The notes beneath the pieces were generated by a model, which worked only from the letters and a program-made list of their open reading frames with translations, was not told where the DNA came from and did no database searches. From Welwitschia mirabilis (taxonomy: Eukaryota; Gnetophyta; Gnetopsida; Welwitschiales), in NCBI GenBank assembly GCA_051453625.1, contig JBOZIK010000001.1, positions 241,503,161-241,567,160 on the forward strand: DNA of 64,000 bases. The letters run 5' to 3'. The position numbers and the translations under genes were made by a program. How positions within the stretch are numbered: position 1 is the stretch's first letter; each line of letters opens with the position of its first letter. This document shows, one piece after another, positions 11,127 to 21,622 of this stretch.

Positions 11127-12480
11127 TCAATGGAGAATCTTTAGCAAGAAGATTCTATTTTTGAAAAAAACCACACCTTCCTTATAATGCCAGGGTCCCA
11201 CGACTTCACCTTCCTGAATATTCTGCACTAGTTTTTGCAACTTCAAGTTGGCTGCAACCTCTTTTGGGATGGTAACTAACCATTGTGGAAGTAGTGTTGA
11301 AAAAGCCAAGAGCTTTCCTTGTTCTTCTATTCTAGACAAAGCATCCACCACTACATTATCCTTCCCAAACTTGTATTCAATAACAAAGTCATAACCCATG
11401 AGGAGAATCAACCATTTGTGGTGAGCTGAAGTGATAATTTCTGCTCCCACAAATATTTCAGACTTTGTTGATCTGTCTTCAACATTATACCCTGAGCACT
11501 AAAGCCATCATTTCTTTCTTATAAGTAGATAAAAACAAATTCCTACCATGAATTTCCTGACTGAAGAAAGAAATTGGCCTTTTTTATTGCATTAATACTA
11601 CAACAATCCCTAACCTCAAGGCATCACATTTCACGATAAATTGCTTTGAAAATTTTAGTAAGGCTAAATTTTGGGCTTGAGTCATAGCCTTCTTGAGTTG
11701 CTCAAATGCTGCCTCTAATTTGGAATCCCATGTGAAGTTCCCCTTTTTGAGCATGCTCGTGAGAGGCGCCATAATTTTTCCATAGTGTTGTATGAACTTA
11801 CAGTAGTAACTAGTTAGCCCTAAGAATCTTCTTAAGGCCTTAATTGTCTTGGGTTTCGGCCACTCAGGCATAGCCAATATTTTTTTGGGGTCCACTACTA
11901 CACCCTAGTTGTTAATAACATGCCCCAAATACTTCACCTAATCCTGAGAGAAACTACACTTTTCTCTTTTAACATATAGCTTATGAGCCCTTAAAATGGA
12001 AAGTACAATGTCAATGTGTTTCAAGTGCTCCTTCAAATTTTTACTATACACAAGAATATCGTCAAAAAATACCAATATAAACTTCTGGAGGTACTCTTGA
12101 AAAATCTAATTCATCAAAGACTGAAATGTTGAAGGAGCATTTGTTAAATCAAAAGGCATTACTAGGAATTCATAGTAGCCATGATGAGTGTGTAAGGCCG
12201 TTTTCTGGATGTCATTAGAATTCATTAGAACCTGGTGGTATCTAGACCTTAGGTCAAGCTTTGTGAAGAACTTTGCCCTATGTGGTTCACCCAATAACTC
12301 ATCAATCACGAGTATTATGAATTTGTCCTTCATGATTAACTGGTTGAATGCCCTATAATCCACATATATGTGTCATGACAAATATTGCTTCTTAACCAAC
12401 AAAACCAAAGACGAATATGGACTATTGCTCGGTCGAATTATGCCTGAACTCAAAAGATCCATAACTATTTTTTCAATCTT
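11127..12480 (-). pseudogene. gypsy B reverse transcriptase and RNase H
   Basis: The RT palm begins near 12363 with [20 protein letters not shown], then [17 protein letters not shown] and [20 protein letters not shown]. The catalytic ILVFFDDILVY box is readable near 12083-12050 (the F.DD form usual in gypsy). The thumb and connection (11895-11584) read MPEWPKPKTIKALRRFLGLT and YYCKFIQHYGKIMAPLTSML. RNase H and the linker follow at 11450-11127 (GYDFVIEYKFGKDNVVVDAL). Stops between blocks make it non-functional. The polymerase would copy element RNA to DNA in the cytoplasmic particle. Confidence 0.9.
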
Positions 12481-12948
12481 TGTTTTTTGATAATGCGGAT
12501 AGAAGCATGGGCAGGTTGAAATTGGTCCACTTCCTTCCTTGAGCGGGATGCGGTGATCATGAGATCTTTGAGGAGGAAGTCCAGAGGGTGCTTGGAATAT
12601 ATTCGCATAAGCCTACATTAACTAATTAAATTCTTCAGGAGCATCTTGAGGAATTCTAGAAGATACAACACCTTCTGGGTTATTCATATCCAAAGCATAA
12701 ATTTGTAGTAAATAACCCACTTTACTTATTTTTAGATCCTTGTTAATATACACTTCATCAAAATTTCTGTCTAGGTGCCTTCAAACCTTGCAGCTCCACC
12801 TTTCGGTTGTCCACTATAAATGCCATTCGGAGCTTGGAGAAGTCCCATAAAATGGGTCCCAATGTGCTCAATCATTAAGCCCCTAAAGCTACACCATATC
12901 CTTCTAGTGGAAACAAGTAGAAGTCAACTTTAATTTGAACTCCTTGTA

Positions 12949-14060
12949 TCACCATGCACGCATCCTTAAAGAAACCTCACTGGTTAATTTATCTCCATTA
13001 GCTACAATAACTTCAAACTTTCCTATGCCATTAGAAACTACTCCCATCTTCTTTGCAATTTCATTATTCAGAACATTATGAGTGCTTCTCGAGTCGATCA
13101 AGACTAGGGATGTTACTCCTTTGTTACCCATCAGGCTTTGTACATGCATGATTTACAGGTTGTGTGCTCCTGAGATTGCATGAATGGAAATTTCAGGTAC
13201 CACATTTTCCATTGTTGTAACCAATTCATTAGTATGTTGCTCGTCTTCATCATCCAAGCAATGTGCTTTAAGAAAAAACAACTTCTTACGTTTGTGTCCT
13301 AGTCCAAATTTTTCATTGCGATTGAAGCATATATCCTTTACTCGCCGCTCATTGTACTCAGCTAAGAAGAGACTTGATGGGTCTTCCCGAATTACTAGGT
13401 ACTGCTGTAAGGGATTTCTTTGGTTCTGTGCTTGTTATGCTCAATGTTTTCTTAGACTGAGCAGCTTCATACAAGTGAGCAAGGCCTATAGCAGTTGAAA
13501 GTGTACTAGGTTTTACAGTTTGAGCATCTACTTTGATGCCTTCTTTGAGTCCACCAATAAAACAACCAACTTGTTGCTTAGGAGACAATTGCTTGGCATG
13601 AATTAACAATCTTTCAAACTGTGTTTGATACTCCTGAATTGAACTTGTTTGTTGTAGCTTCATTAAATTAACAAAGAAATCTTGATATTGAGTTGGACCA
13701 TACCTTGCATGAAGTTGATCCTTAAAAGCTTTCCAATTGATTAATTCTTCACCTTCTTTCATTAACTGGTATCATAGTCGTGCATCATCTTTTAGATTAA
13801 AAGAAGCAAGTGGTACCTTCTCTTCTTTTAGCGTTTGATGAAAGTCATGAAACTCAAAAACTTAGTCAGCTTTGTAAATTCAACTTATAGGATCTTCATC
13901 ATCTTTGAATTTCGAAAATCCAACTTCACTAGTTTGGGAAGGTAAGATTCTGTCGATCCTGCTTTGCCATTTGAATCTACCATTTGATCAATGTGAGTGA
14001 CTATTTGATCCTTCCATCTAATCACGACCAACATTCATAGAAAGAAAAAGGGCTACCATG
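12949..14060 (-). pseudogene. gypsy B gag and aspartic protease
   Basis: Gag (about 14060-13358) reads WKAFKDQLHARYGPTQYQDF, SIQEYQTQFERLL and KQQVGCFIGGLKEGIKVDAQ. A degraded zinc knuckle near 13330-13265 (CFNRNEKFGLGHKRKK) has lost two cysteines to Arg. The protease block (13149-12949) reads SLVLIDSRSTHNVLNNEIAK: the usual D-S-G-S active site is D-S-R-S, so the catalytic loop is broken. The gag N-terminus abuts the primer-binding site at 14154. Stops in between confirm a dead copy. Confidence 0.88.
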
Positions 14061-14169
14061 GATTCCTGCAACTCCTTGAATTGTCCAGTTTGCTCCTTCT
14101 TCAAGCTCCTAATTTCAAACTTGAAACGCTCATACCATTGGTCAGCGGTGCCTAGCTTTGATACCAAGC

Positions 14170-14615
14170 TATTATGTGTCTAATGGGATAAATGTGTTAT
14201 AGTATATGAAGAGTTTGAGTTAAGAATATTGTGTGCACATAAAGCTCTCAAATCTCTAGTCCTCTTAATCCTTCCCTTATTATCTGTTTTGTCAATAGAT
14301 GAAAAGAAAAAGGAAACTTAAGTGTTTACTTCAAGGGTGAACAATCCCCCCAAAGCCATAGCTTCATTTCCTAAAATCCTAGTCAAATACATGGACATAG
14401 TGCAAATAAATAACCTACTAATAACTAATGATAACTGAATTTCTAAAAATCCTTCACTACCTCACAAATTGATTCCACTACAATGAATTCACTACTGGCA
14501 ACAACTAAGCATAGACTTAGTAAACAAAACATTAAAAGACTCCCAAATTCTATGTACAACTTGATACTAATGCAAATTCAACAACTAAAGAAAAAATGAT
14601 AATAAATACATATCA
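14170..14615 (-). repeat. 5' LTR of gypsy B, shared with partial copy B2
   Basis: This is a 446-bp LTR (minus strand TGATATGTATTTATTATCAT ... ending CACATAATA, the final CA mutated to TA). The primer-binding site lies on its low-coordinate side (14154-14165) and a polypurine tract plus pol 3' end on its high-coordinate side (14616 onward). Internal sequence on both sides of one LTR is the footprint of unequal LTR-LTR exchange or a tandem element pair. Confidence 0.88.
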
Positions 14616-14990
14616 CTCCTTCCCCTTAAATTTCACTCTTATCCTCAAGGATAGCTTCTGGAAAGCGAATTTGAAGGTCCTTGAAATTTTCACATCTAGC
14701 ATCAGCTGGAAATAACCTCTTCTAGTGCACTATAACCTCTTTTCTTTGCCATCGTATCTGATGATTGAGTATTGCTTAAGGTGCTAGTACAAGTGCATCC
14801 TCTTCTTCTAAAATAACTAGTAGTACCTTTTAGACATCAAGCTTCTCATCCACCTTCTTCTTAAGACATGATACATGAAAGATAAGATGAATTTAGATTC
14901 TACAGGAAGTTTTAGCTTGTAAGCAAAATTTCAATCCTTTCCACTATTTCGTATGAACCATAAAATCGTGGAGCTAACTTGAGATTTGAT
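14616..14990 (-). pseudogene. gypsy B2: pol 3' end of a second minus-strand copy
   Basis: From the LTR edge outward: a polypurine tract, then sequence collinear with 9882-10260 (pol C-terminus). Read in reverse it includes the segment corresponding to SSTIL/QVSSTILWFIRNSG-type sequence that is deleted in copy B and present in C near 19140 (KLAPWFYGPYKIVKRI). It stops abruptly at 14990, where the plus-strand truncated LTR of gypsy C begins. Confidence 0.8.
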
Positions 14991-15198
14991 TAAGGGAAGC
15001 AAAGAGTTGAGAGCTTTGTGTGCACAAAATATTCTTAACTCAAACTCTTCATATATTATAACATGTTCAGTCCATCAAGCACATAACAGCTTGGTATTAG
15101 AGCCAGACATGGCTAATTAGTGATACAAGTGTATCAAATATGAAACCAGGATCTTGAAAGAGAAGCAAATGAGATAGTTTAAGGATTTGTAGGTATTC

Positions 15199-16381
15199 AT
15201 GGTAGCCCTTTTTGTTGCTGTGAATGATGGCCATGATCAGGCAGAAGGATCAAATAGTCACTCACATGAGTCAGATGGTAGATCAAATGGCGAAGCAGGA
15301 TTGATGGAATCTTATCTTTCTAATCTAGTAAAATTGGATTTTCCAAAATTTAGTAGTGACGAAGATCCTATAAGTTGGATTTGTAGAGTGACCAATTTTT
15401 TGAGTTTCATCAAATGCCAGAAGAAGAGAAGGTACTACTTGCTTCTTTCAATTTAGAAGGTATAGTACACAACTGTGGTACTAGTTAATGAAAGAAGGTG
15501 AAGAATTGGTCAACTAGAAAGCTTTTAAGGATTAACTTCATGCAAGGCATGATCCAACTCAATATTAAGATTTCTTTGGCAATTTAATGAAGCTACAACA
15601 AATAGGTTTGATTTGGGAGTATTAAATGTAGTTTGAAAGATTGTTAATTTGTACTGGGCAATTGTCTCTTGAGCAAAATGTTGATTGTTTTGTTAGCAGA
15701 ATCAAATAAGGCATTAAAGTAGATGTTCAAGATATAAGACCCAATATACTTTCAGCTGCTATAGACCTTACTTGCTTATATGAAGCTGCTCGGTCTAAGA
15801 AAACACTAGCTAAATTCTAGGAGATCCATCAAGCGACTCTCCCTAGCTAAGTATAGTGAGTGACGAGCAAAGAGTCTATGCTTTAATTGCAATGAAAAAT
15901 TTGGATCAGGACACAAATATAAGAAATTATCTTTCCTCGAAGCACATTGCTCAGATGATGAAGATAAGTGAGATTCTAATGAAGAGGTTACAACAATGGA
16001 AAATGAGGTATCCAAACTTTCCATTCATGCAACCTCAGGAGTAGCAACCTACAAACCATGCAAGTACAAAGCGTAATGGATGACAAGCGAGTAATGTCCT
16101 TGATCTTGATTAACTCAGGAAGCACTCATAATTTTCTGAATAATGAAATTACTAAGAATATGGGAGTAGTTTCTAATGATGTAGGAAAGTTTGAAGTTGT
16201 TGTAGGTAATGGAGATAAATTAACTAGTGGGGGTCTTTATAAGGATGTGTGCATGGTGATACAAGGAGTTCCAATTAAAGTTGATTTCTACTTATTGCCA
16301 CTAGAAGGATATTGTGCAGTTTTAGGGGCTCAATGGTTGAGCACATTAAGACCCATTTTATGGGACTTCTCTAAGCTCTAA
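15199..16381 (+). pseudogene. gypsy C gag and aspartic protease
   Basis: Gag opens at ATG 15199 (MVALFVAVNDGHDQAEGSNS) and continues YLSNLVKLDFPKFSSDEDPI, with the first frameshift near 15420. The remaining gag blocks to ~15830 carry stops. A zinc knuckle near 15880-15935 reads CFNCNEKFGSGHKYKK, with the last Cys replaced by Tyr. The protease (16058-16381) reads SLILINSGSTHNFLNNEITK; the catalytic Asp of D-S-G-S is Asn, so the protease is presumably dead. The downstream block VDFYLLPLEGYCAVLGAQWL is the usual retropepsin C-terminus. Gag packages the RNA and the protease processes the polyprotein. Confidence 0.9.
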
Positions 16382-16739
16382 ATGGCATTTACAGTGGACA
16401 ACAAAAAGGTGGAGCTGTAAGGTTTAAAGGCACCTAGACATAAAATTTTTGATGAAGTGTAATTCAACAAGGACCTAAACAACACAAAGTGGATCATTTA
16501 CTACAAAATTATTCTTTGAGTATGAATAATGCAATATCTTCTAAACTTCCGCAAGATGCTTTTGAAGAATCCAATTAGTTAATGCAGGCTTATGAGGATA
16601 TATTCTAAGCCACCTCTGGACTTCCTCCTCAAAGGTCTCATGATCACTGCATTCCACTTAAGGAAGGAAGTGGACTAGTTTCAACCCAGCCATACTGCTA
16701 TCCACATTACCAAAAAACAGAGATTGAAAAAATGGTTAT

Positions 16740-18080
16740 TGAGCTTCTAATTTTAGATGTGATTTGACTAAGCAATAGCCCATATTCATTACCAGTTCTA
16801 TTGGTTAAGAAGCAATCAGTCATGGTGCATGTGTATGGATTATAAGGCACTCAACCAGCTAACCATAAAGGACAAAATCCTAATGNNNNNNNNNNTGATT
16901 CAACTGAGCAACAACCCATCTTCATTGCCAATTCTATTGGTTAAGACACAAGATCAGTCATGGTGCATGTGTGTGGATTATAAGGCACTCAACCAGTTAA
17001 CCGTGAAGGACGAATTCCTAATACCTATGATTGATGAGTTATTAGATGAATTGCATGGGACAAAGTTCTTCAAAAATCTCGAACTGAGGTCCGAATACCA
17101 CTAGATTCAAATGAATCCTAATGACATCGAGAAAATGGCCTATCGCACTCATCATGGCGACTAAAAATTCTTGATAATGCCTTTTAGTTTAACAAATGCT
17201 CCTTCAACATTTTAGTCCTTAATGAATTCGAATTTTCAAAAGTACCCCCATAAGGTTATGTTGGTATTTTTTTGATGATATTCTTATGTATAGTAAAAAT
17301 TTGGAGGAGTCCTTGAAACACATTGACATTGTGTTTTCCAATCTAAGGGCTTATAAGCTATATGTCAAAAGGGAAAAGTGTAGTTTCTATAAAGATGAGG
17401 TGAAGTATTTAGGGCATGTTATTAACAACCAGGTTGTAATAATGGACTCTAAAAAAAATATTAGCTATGCTTGAGTGGCCAAAACCCAAGACAATCAAGG
17501 CTTTAAGATGCTTCTTGGGGTTGGCCGGTTACTACTGCAAGTTCATACAGCACTAGGGGAAAATTGCAGCACCTCTCATGAGCATGCTGATAAAGGGGAA
17601 CTTTACATGGGATTCCAAATCATAAGCAACGTTTAAGCAACTCAAGAAGGCTATGATTCAAGCCCTTGTTTTAGCCTTACTAGATTTTTCAAAGCAATTT
17701 ACCATTAAGTGTGATGTCTTAGGGATTGGAGTAGTATTAATGCAAGAAAAAAGGCCAATTTCTTTCTTTAGCTAAGCAATTCATGGTAGGAATTCATTTT
17801 TATCTACTTATGAAAAAGAAATGATGGCTTTAGTGCTTGTGATGCAACATTAGAGACATTATTTGCTAAGCCAAAAATTTGTTGTCAAGATAGATCAACA
17901 AAGTCTAAAATATTTGTGGGAGCAGAAAATTACCACTTCAGCTTAACAAAAATGTTTGATTCTTCTCATGGGTTATGACTTTGTGATTGGATACAATTCT
18001 AGGAAGGAGAATGTAATCACAGATGCTTTGTCTAGAAGAGAAAAACAAGGAGATCTCTTGACTTTTTTAACACCACTTTC
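16740..18080 (+). pseudogene. gypsy C reverse transcriptase and RNase H
   Basis: RT motifs: WCMCVDYKALNQLTVKDEFL (after the gap), IDELLDELHGTKFFKNLELR, then LVFF.DDILMYSKNLEESLK near 17270-17310 (catalytic DD), and KREKCSFYKDEVKYLGHVI. The connection from ~17470 reads MLEWPKPKTIKALRCFLGLA and YYCKFIQH. RNase H follows (FTIKCDVLGIGVVLMQ, then GYDFVIGYNSRKENVITDAL to 18050). Stops and a frameshift near 17270 are present. A ~120-bp segment around the VDYKALNQLT motif occurs twice, before and after the 10-N run at 16886-16895, which doubles part of the fingers domain. Confidence 0.9.
16760..17025 (+). repeat. ~120-bp tandem duplication around a 10-N gap
   Basis: The block starting near TGACTAAGCAATAGCCCATA (16765) and running to 16885 recurs after the 10 N as TGATTCAACTGAGCAACAAC (16896) to about 17025. 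Both encode the same RT segment with several substitutions. The 10-N join suggests a scaffold stitch rather than biology, but the copies are not identical. Confidence 0.8.
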
Positions 18081-18239
18081 ATGATGATTAATTAGCATGC
18101 AAGAAGAGGTTGTAGCCAACTTGAAGTTGCAAAAACTAGCACAGAATATTTAGGAAGGTGAAGCCATGATACCCTGGGATTATAATGAAGGTGTGATTTT
18201 CTTCAAAAATAGAATCTTCTTGCTAAAAGGTTCTCCATT

Positions 18240-19500
18240 GATTTCTATTATTTTGGAGGAATTACCCTCCAGCGCTCATGAAGGATATCATAAGACTCTC
18301 CATCAAATCAAGTTAGTCTTTTACTAGAGAAAAATAAGTAAAGATGTCAAGGCTCAAATTTGTCAATATCAGACATGCCAGTGACAAAAATGGAAGGACT
18401 CTTCATCATCGGGACTGCTACAACCACTTCCAATTCCATCTCAAACTTGAATGGATATCCCCATGGATTTCTTGATGGACTACCTAATTCTAGATGTAAG
18501 TCTATAATTTTTGTTATGGTGGATCATTTACCTAAGTTAACTTGTTTCATTCCTATGTTGCACCACTACAAAACAACATCAGTGGCCAAAATATCTTTTG
18601 ATAACATATTCAAATTATATGGAATACTAGAATCCATTGTTTGTGATCAAGATCTAGTTTTTACAAGTTCTTTTTGGAAGGAATTATTCCTTTTGCAGCA
18701 AGTTAAATTTTATTTCTCATCAACTTATTACCTCCAAATGGATGGACAAACCGAGGTGGTAAACCAAATAATAGAAATGTAATTCTAGTGCTTCACTAGT
18801 GATAAGCCAAGGGAGTGGGTTCGTTGGATTTCTTAGGTACCCTATTACTATAACACAAGCTTTCATAGTGCTACTAAAATGTCACCATTTGAACCTATCT
18901 ATGGTTATGCCCCATCAACTCTCTTAACATATGTACCAAGCACTACTCGAGTGGATTCTATAGAGTAAGAATTGAAATGTTGAGACCAGGTTTTGAAAAT
19001 GCTGAGGAAACACTTGCAAGCTACGTAGGTGTGGATTAAAAAAATACCATGATGCCCACCATACTGAAAGAATCCTTGAGGTGGGAGATTATGTGCGACT
19101 CCAACCATATCAACAAGTTTTGGTATTACTTCGAAGGAATTTCAAGTTAGCTCCATGGTTTTATGGTCCATACAAAATAGTGAAGAGGATTGAAAATGTT
19201 GCTTACAAGCTAAAACTTCTTGTAGAATCTAAAATTCACCCTATCTTTCATGTATCATGTCTCAAGAAGAAGGTAGGTGAAAAGTTTGATATCTAAAAGG
19301 CATTACCAGTTAGTTTAGAAGAAGAGGATGCACTTATACCATCACCTTAAGAAATACTTGATCATTGAATACGATGGTAAAGAAAACAGGTTCTAGTGCA
19401 CTGGACAGGACTATCTCTAGCTGATGCTATGTGGAAAGATTTCAAGGACATTCAAATTCGCTTTCTAGAAGCTGCGCTTGAGAACAAGGATGAAATTTAA
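18240..19500 (+). pseudogene. gypsy C integrase with chromodomain-like tail
   Basis: The core domain carries the three acidic residues in the expected contexts: VMVDHLPKLTCFIPM (18500s), ESIVCDQDLVFTSSFWKELF (~18630) and YYLQMDGQTEVVNQIIEM (~18750). The block SFHSATKMSPFEP and, at 19081-19296, VGDYVRLQPYQQVLVLLRRN, APWFYGPYKIVKRIENVAYK and HPIFHVSCLKKKVGEKF form the usual gypsy C-terminal region. The end (~19390-19500) reads VHWTGLSLADAMWKDFKDIQ, FLEAALEDKDEI, GEGND, which resembles the chromodomain-like tail of chromoviruses. I place it near the Reina type with low certainty. Several stops make it non-coding. Confidence 0.88.
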
Positions 19501-19510
19501 GGGGAAGGAA

Positions 19511-19928
19511 TGACATGTATTTATTATTATTTTTTCTTTAGTTGTTGAATTTGCATTAGTATCAGCTTGTGCATGGAAGTTGGAAGTCTTTTAGTGTTTT
19601 GTTTACTAAGTCTATGCTTAGTTGTTGCCAATAGTGGAGTCATTATAGTGGAGTTAATTTCTGTGGTAGTGGAGGAGTCTTAGGAAGTCATTTATCATTA
19701 GTTATCAGTAGTCTATTTATTTGCACTATGTCCATGTACTTGATGGGAATTTTATGAAATGAAGTTTTGGCTTTGGGAGGATTATTTACCCTCGAAGTAA
19801 ACAATTGAGTTTCCTTTTTCTTTTCATCTATTGACAAAATAGGTAAGAAGCGAAGGATTAAGGGAAGTAGAGAGTTGAAAGCTTTGTGTGCATAAAATAT
19901 TCTTAACTCAAATTCTTCATATACTGTA
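19511..19928 (+). repeat. 3' LTR of gypsy C, missing its last ~35 bp
   Basis: It starts TGACATGTATTTATTATT directly after the polypurine tract and is collinear with the gypsy B LTR up to CTTCATATACTGTA. The expected terminal part (ACACGTTCAGCCC...ACATAACA) is absent. At 19928 the sequence flips into the reverse complement of an internal part of the same LTR. Confidence 0.88.
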
Positions 19929-20179
19929 AGTGTTTACTTTAAGGGTAAATAATCCTCCCCAAGCCAAAACTTCATTTCCTAAAATTCCCGTCAAATACAT
20001 GGACACAATGCAAATAAATAACCTATTGCTTCAGTACCCCAAAAATTGACTTCACTACAATGACTCTACTATTGATAACAACTAAGTATAGACTTAGTAA
20101 ACAAAACACTAAAAGACTCCTAACTTCCATGCACAACATGATACTAATGCAAATTCAACAACTAAAGAAAAACAATAAT
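19928..20179 (-). repeat. inverted gypsy LTR fragment, continued at 29000-29011
   Basis: From TAAGTGTTTACTTTAAGGGT onward the sequence matches the gypsy B 5' LTR (about 14315-14600) in reverse orientation to gypsy C. It is interrupted at 20179 by the copia composite. After the copia 3' LTR the last bases of the same LTR resume (AATACATAT, 29000-29011), ending in TA where an intact LTR has CA. With 19511-19928 this forms a head-to-head LTR pair. Confidence 0.85.
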
Positions 20180-20380
20180 TGTTAAGCTATGTCTTTGATT
20201 TGGTTTATCTTATTTCTAATTAGAAGATACTCCTAGAATATCTTGTGGTTTATTTTAGTGTAGATTAATTTTTCCTTCCCAGTTTATCTCTTATTCACAT
20301 TATATTTATTCATGGCTTTATGTAATGGAAATCACAAGAAATTTTCTTAATTTCTCTCTAATTTATCATGGTATCAGAGC

Positions 20381-21622
20381 ATCACTGAACCGTTGTAGTT
20401 CTTCCTTCTGCTGTTCCTGGGTGCACAGTTGCTTTCCTTCGGCATACCCTTGATCTCTTCTGCTAGCCTAGTCTCTTCATCGCCATGGAAGTTTCTCCAC
20501 CAACCCATTTGCACCACGCTTTCATAAGATTTCCTGTTTGCCCTTTAGAGCCTCACCTTCATAGACACGGACCTGAAAAGAGCTTGAAAATAGATTTTTT
20601 TGAGTCGCTTATCGACAAAGGAAGGCATCTCCATCGACGACCCACTGCTCTCTCTCTCCTGATCCTTTCTTGTTCTTCTCCAAAGATTTCTTTCAGAGAA
20701 ATCTGCGTCTGCAACACTTCACAAGCCCAGATTCAAAACATTGACAGAAACAGAAACGAAAGAGAGGCAGTCATTTCTTCTTCCTATCATCATCCAAGTT
20801 TACAGCAACATCTCATTGGATTTGGAATGTGCAGCGAGCACGAACAGAGGAGCCCACGTGTCGCCTGCACTGCCTTCTCTTGCACTCAGGGTAATCTAGC
20901 AATCAATCAGTTCCTTTTTTCCACAATTTATCGAATTTAAAAGAGATTTCGTCTCTATTGTAGGCTCCTCCTCCACGGCCTCTGCCATAGTCTTGATCTC
21001 TGTTAACAAACCCTCGGCCATCACCTCTTCTGCCTTCACCAAATCCATGGGCCCGTCCTCCCTCGTTTTTGGAATCTTGAGTCTCTCACGGCTTGCGCAG
21101 GAGGAAGAGGCTTCGAAGAAAGCTTAGCAGTGCGGAAAGTCATTTCTGTCGCTAGAACTTCATTTCCTCAACGCTGTTTGAATCCGCCACAAAAAAAAAA
21201 AGAAGCCATTCGCAATGCGGAAAGTCTTCGTGGAAGAAGAAAGGAGGAAGAAGAACAAAAGAGATTTGTCTCTTAGGGAATCTTTGATAGCTAATCCTGA
21301 AAGACACCAACATTCTGATGCGCGTGATTCAGTTGACCGCTGGCCCTGTCCACCATCGGCATCGCTATGCTGAACATCTCCGCAAGGCTCACTGCCTTCA
21401 ATTCCAGATCGGGTATCATCCATTTTCGGTTGCTGCCCACCGTCATTTAGCCACCAGTGTCGCCGCTGTTCTTCCAGTCACCTTGCTTCCGCTCTTATCG
21501 AATCCATGGCATTCGGTATCTCGATATCTCTCTCCTTCCTTTTAGTTAATTTCATGGCCGTTGTTTTGAGTTTATTATTTGACCTCTATTTTTAGTGTGC
21601 TTTATTATCAATTTTGGCAAAC
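20381..21622. other. copia leader between PBS and gag; contains RG-rich minus-strand frame
   Basis: There are 1.24 kb between the primer-binding site and gag, long for a copia leader and GC-richer than the neighbourhood. A plus frame at 20485-20940 (151 codons) has no recognisable similarity. On the minus strand, around 21062-20946, one frame reads GEGRRGDGRGFVNRDQDYGR, then GRGGGAYNRDE, resembling the RGG-rich tails of RNA-binding proteins such as plant NTF2/RRM proteins. This may be captured host sequence or a chance result of a GA-rich tract. The frame upstream of it has a stop. Confidence 0.5.

Larger units (their letters stand above)
9567..14615 (-). mobile_element. Ty3/gypsy element B, full-length but decayed
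   Basis: This is a minus-strand gypsy element with both LTRs: the 5' LTR at 14170-14615 and the 3' LTR at 9567-9881. A primer-binding site rc(GCTTTGATACCA) lies at 14154-14165 and a polypurine tract (AAGGGGAAGGAA) at 9884-9901. Internal order is gag, protease, RT, RNase H, integrase, then a chromodomain-like tail, i.e. the Ty3/gypsy order with chromovirus-like features. All coding blocks carry stops. The 5' LTR is flanked not by host DNA but by another copy's pol end (14616-14990), so no target duplication can be defined. Past the 3' LTR it abuts the PP2C fragment. Confidence 0.9.
14991..19928 (+). mobile_element. Ty3/gypsy element C, 5'-truncated, near-complete coding region
   Basis: This plus-strand element of the same family as A and B begins with only the last ~98 bp of its 5' LTR (AAGGGAAGCAAAGAG... 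CACATAACA, ending 15088). A primer-binding site (TGGTATTAGAGC, 15092-15103), gag, protease, RT, RNase H, integrase, chromodomain-like tail, polypurine tract (AAGGGGAAGGAA, ~19498-19510) and 3' LTR (19511-19928, lacking its last ~35 bp) follow. A 10-N gap with a local duplication interrupts RT. No target duplication can be recognised because both ends are truncated and joined to related elements. Confidence 0.9.
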
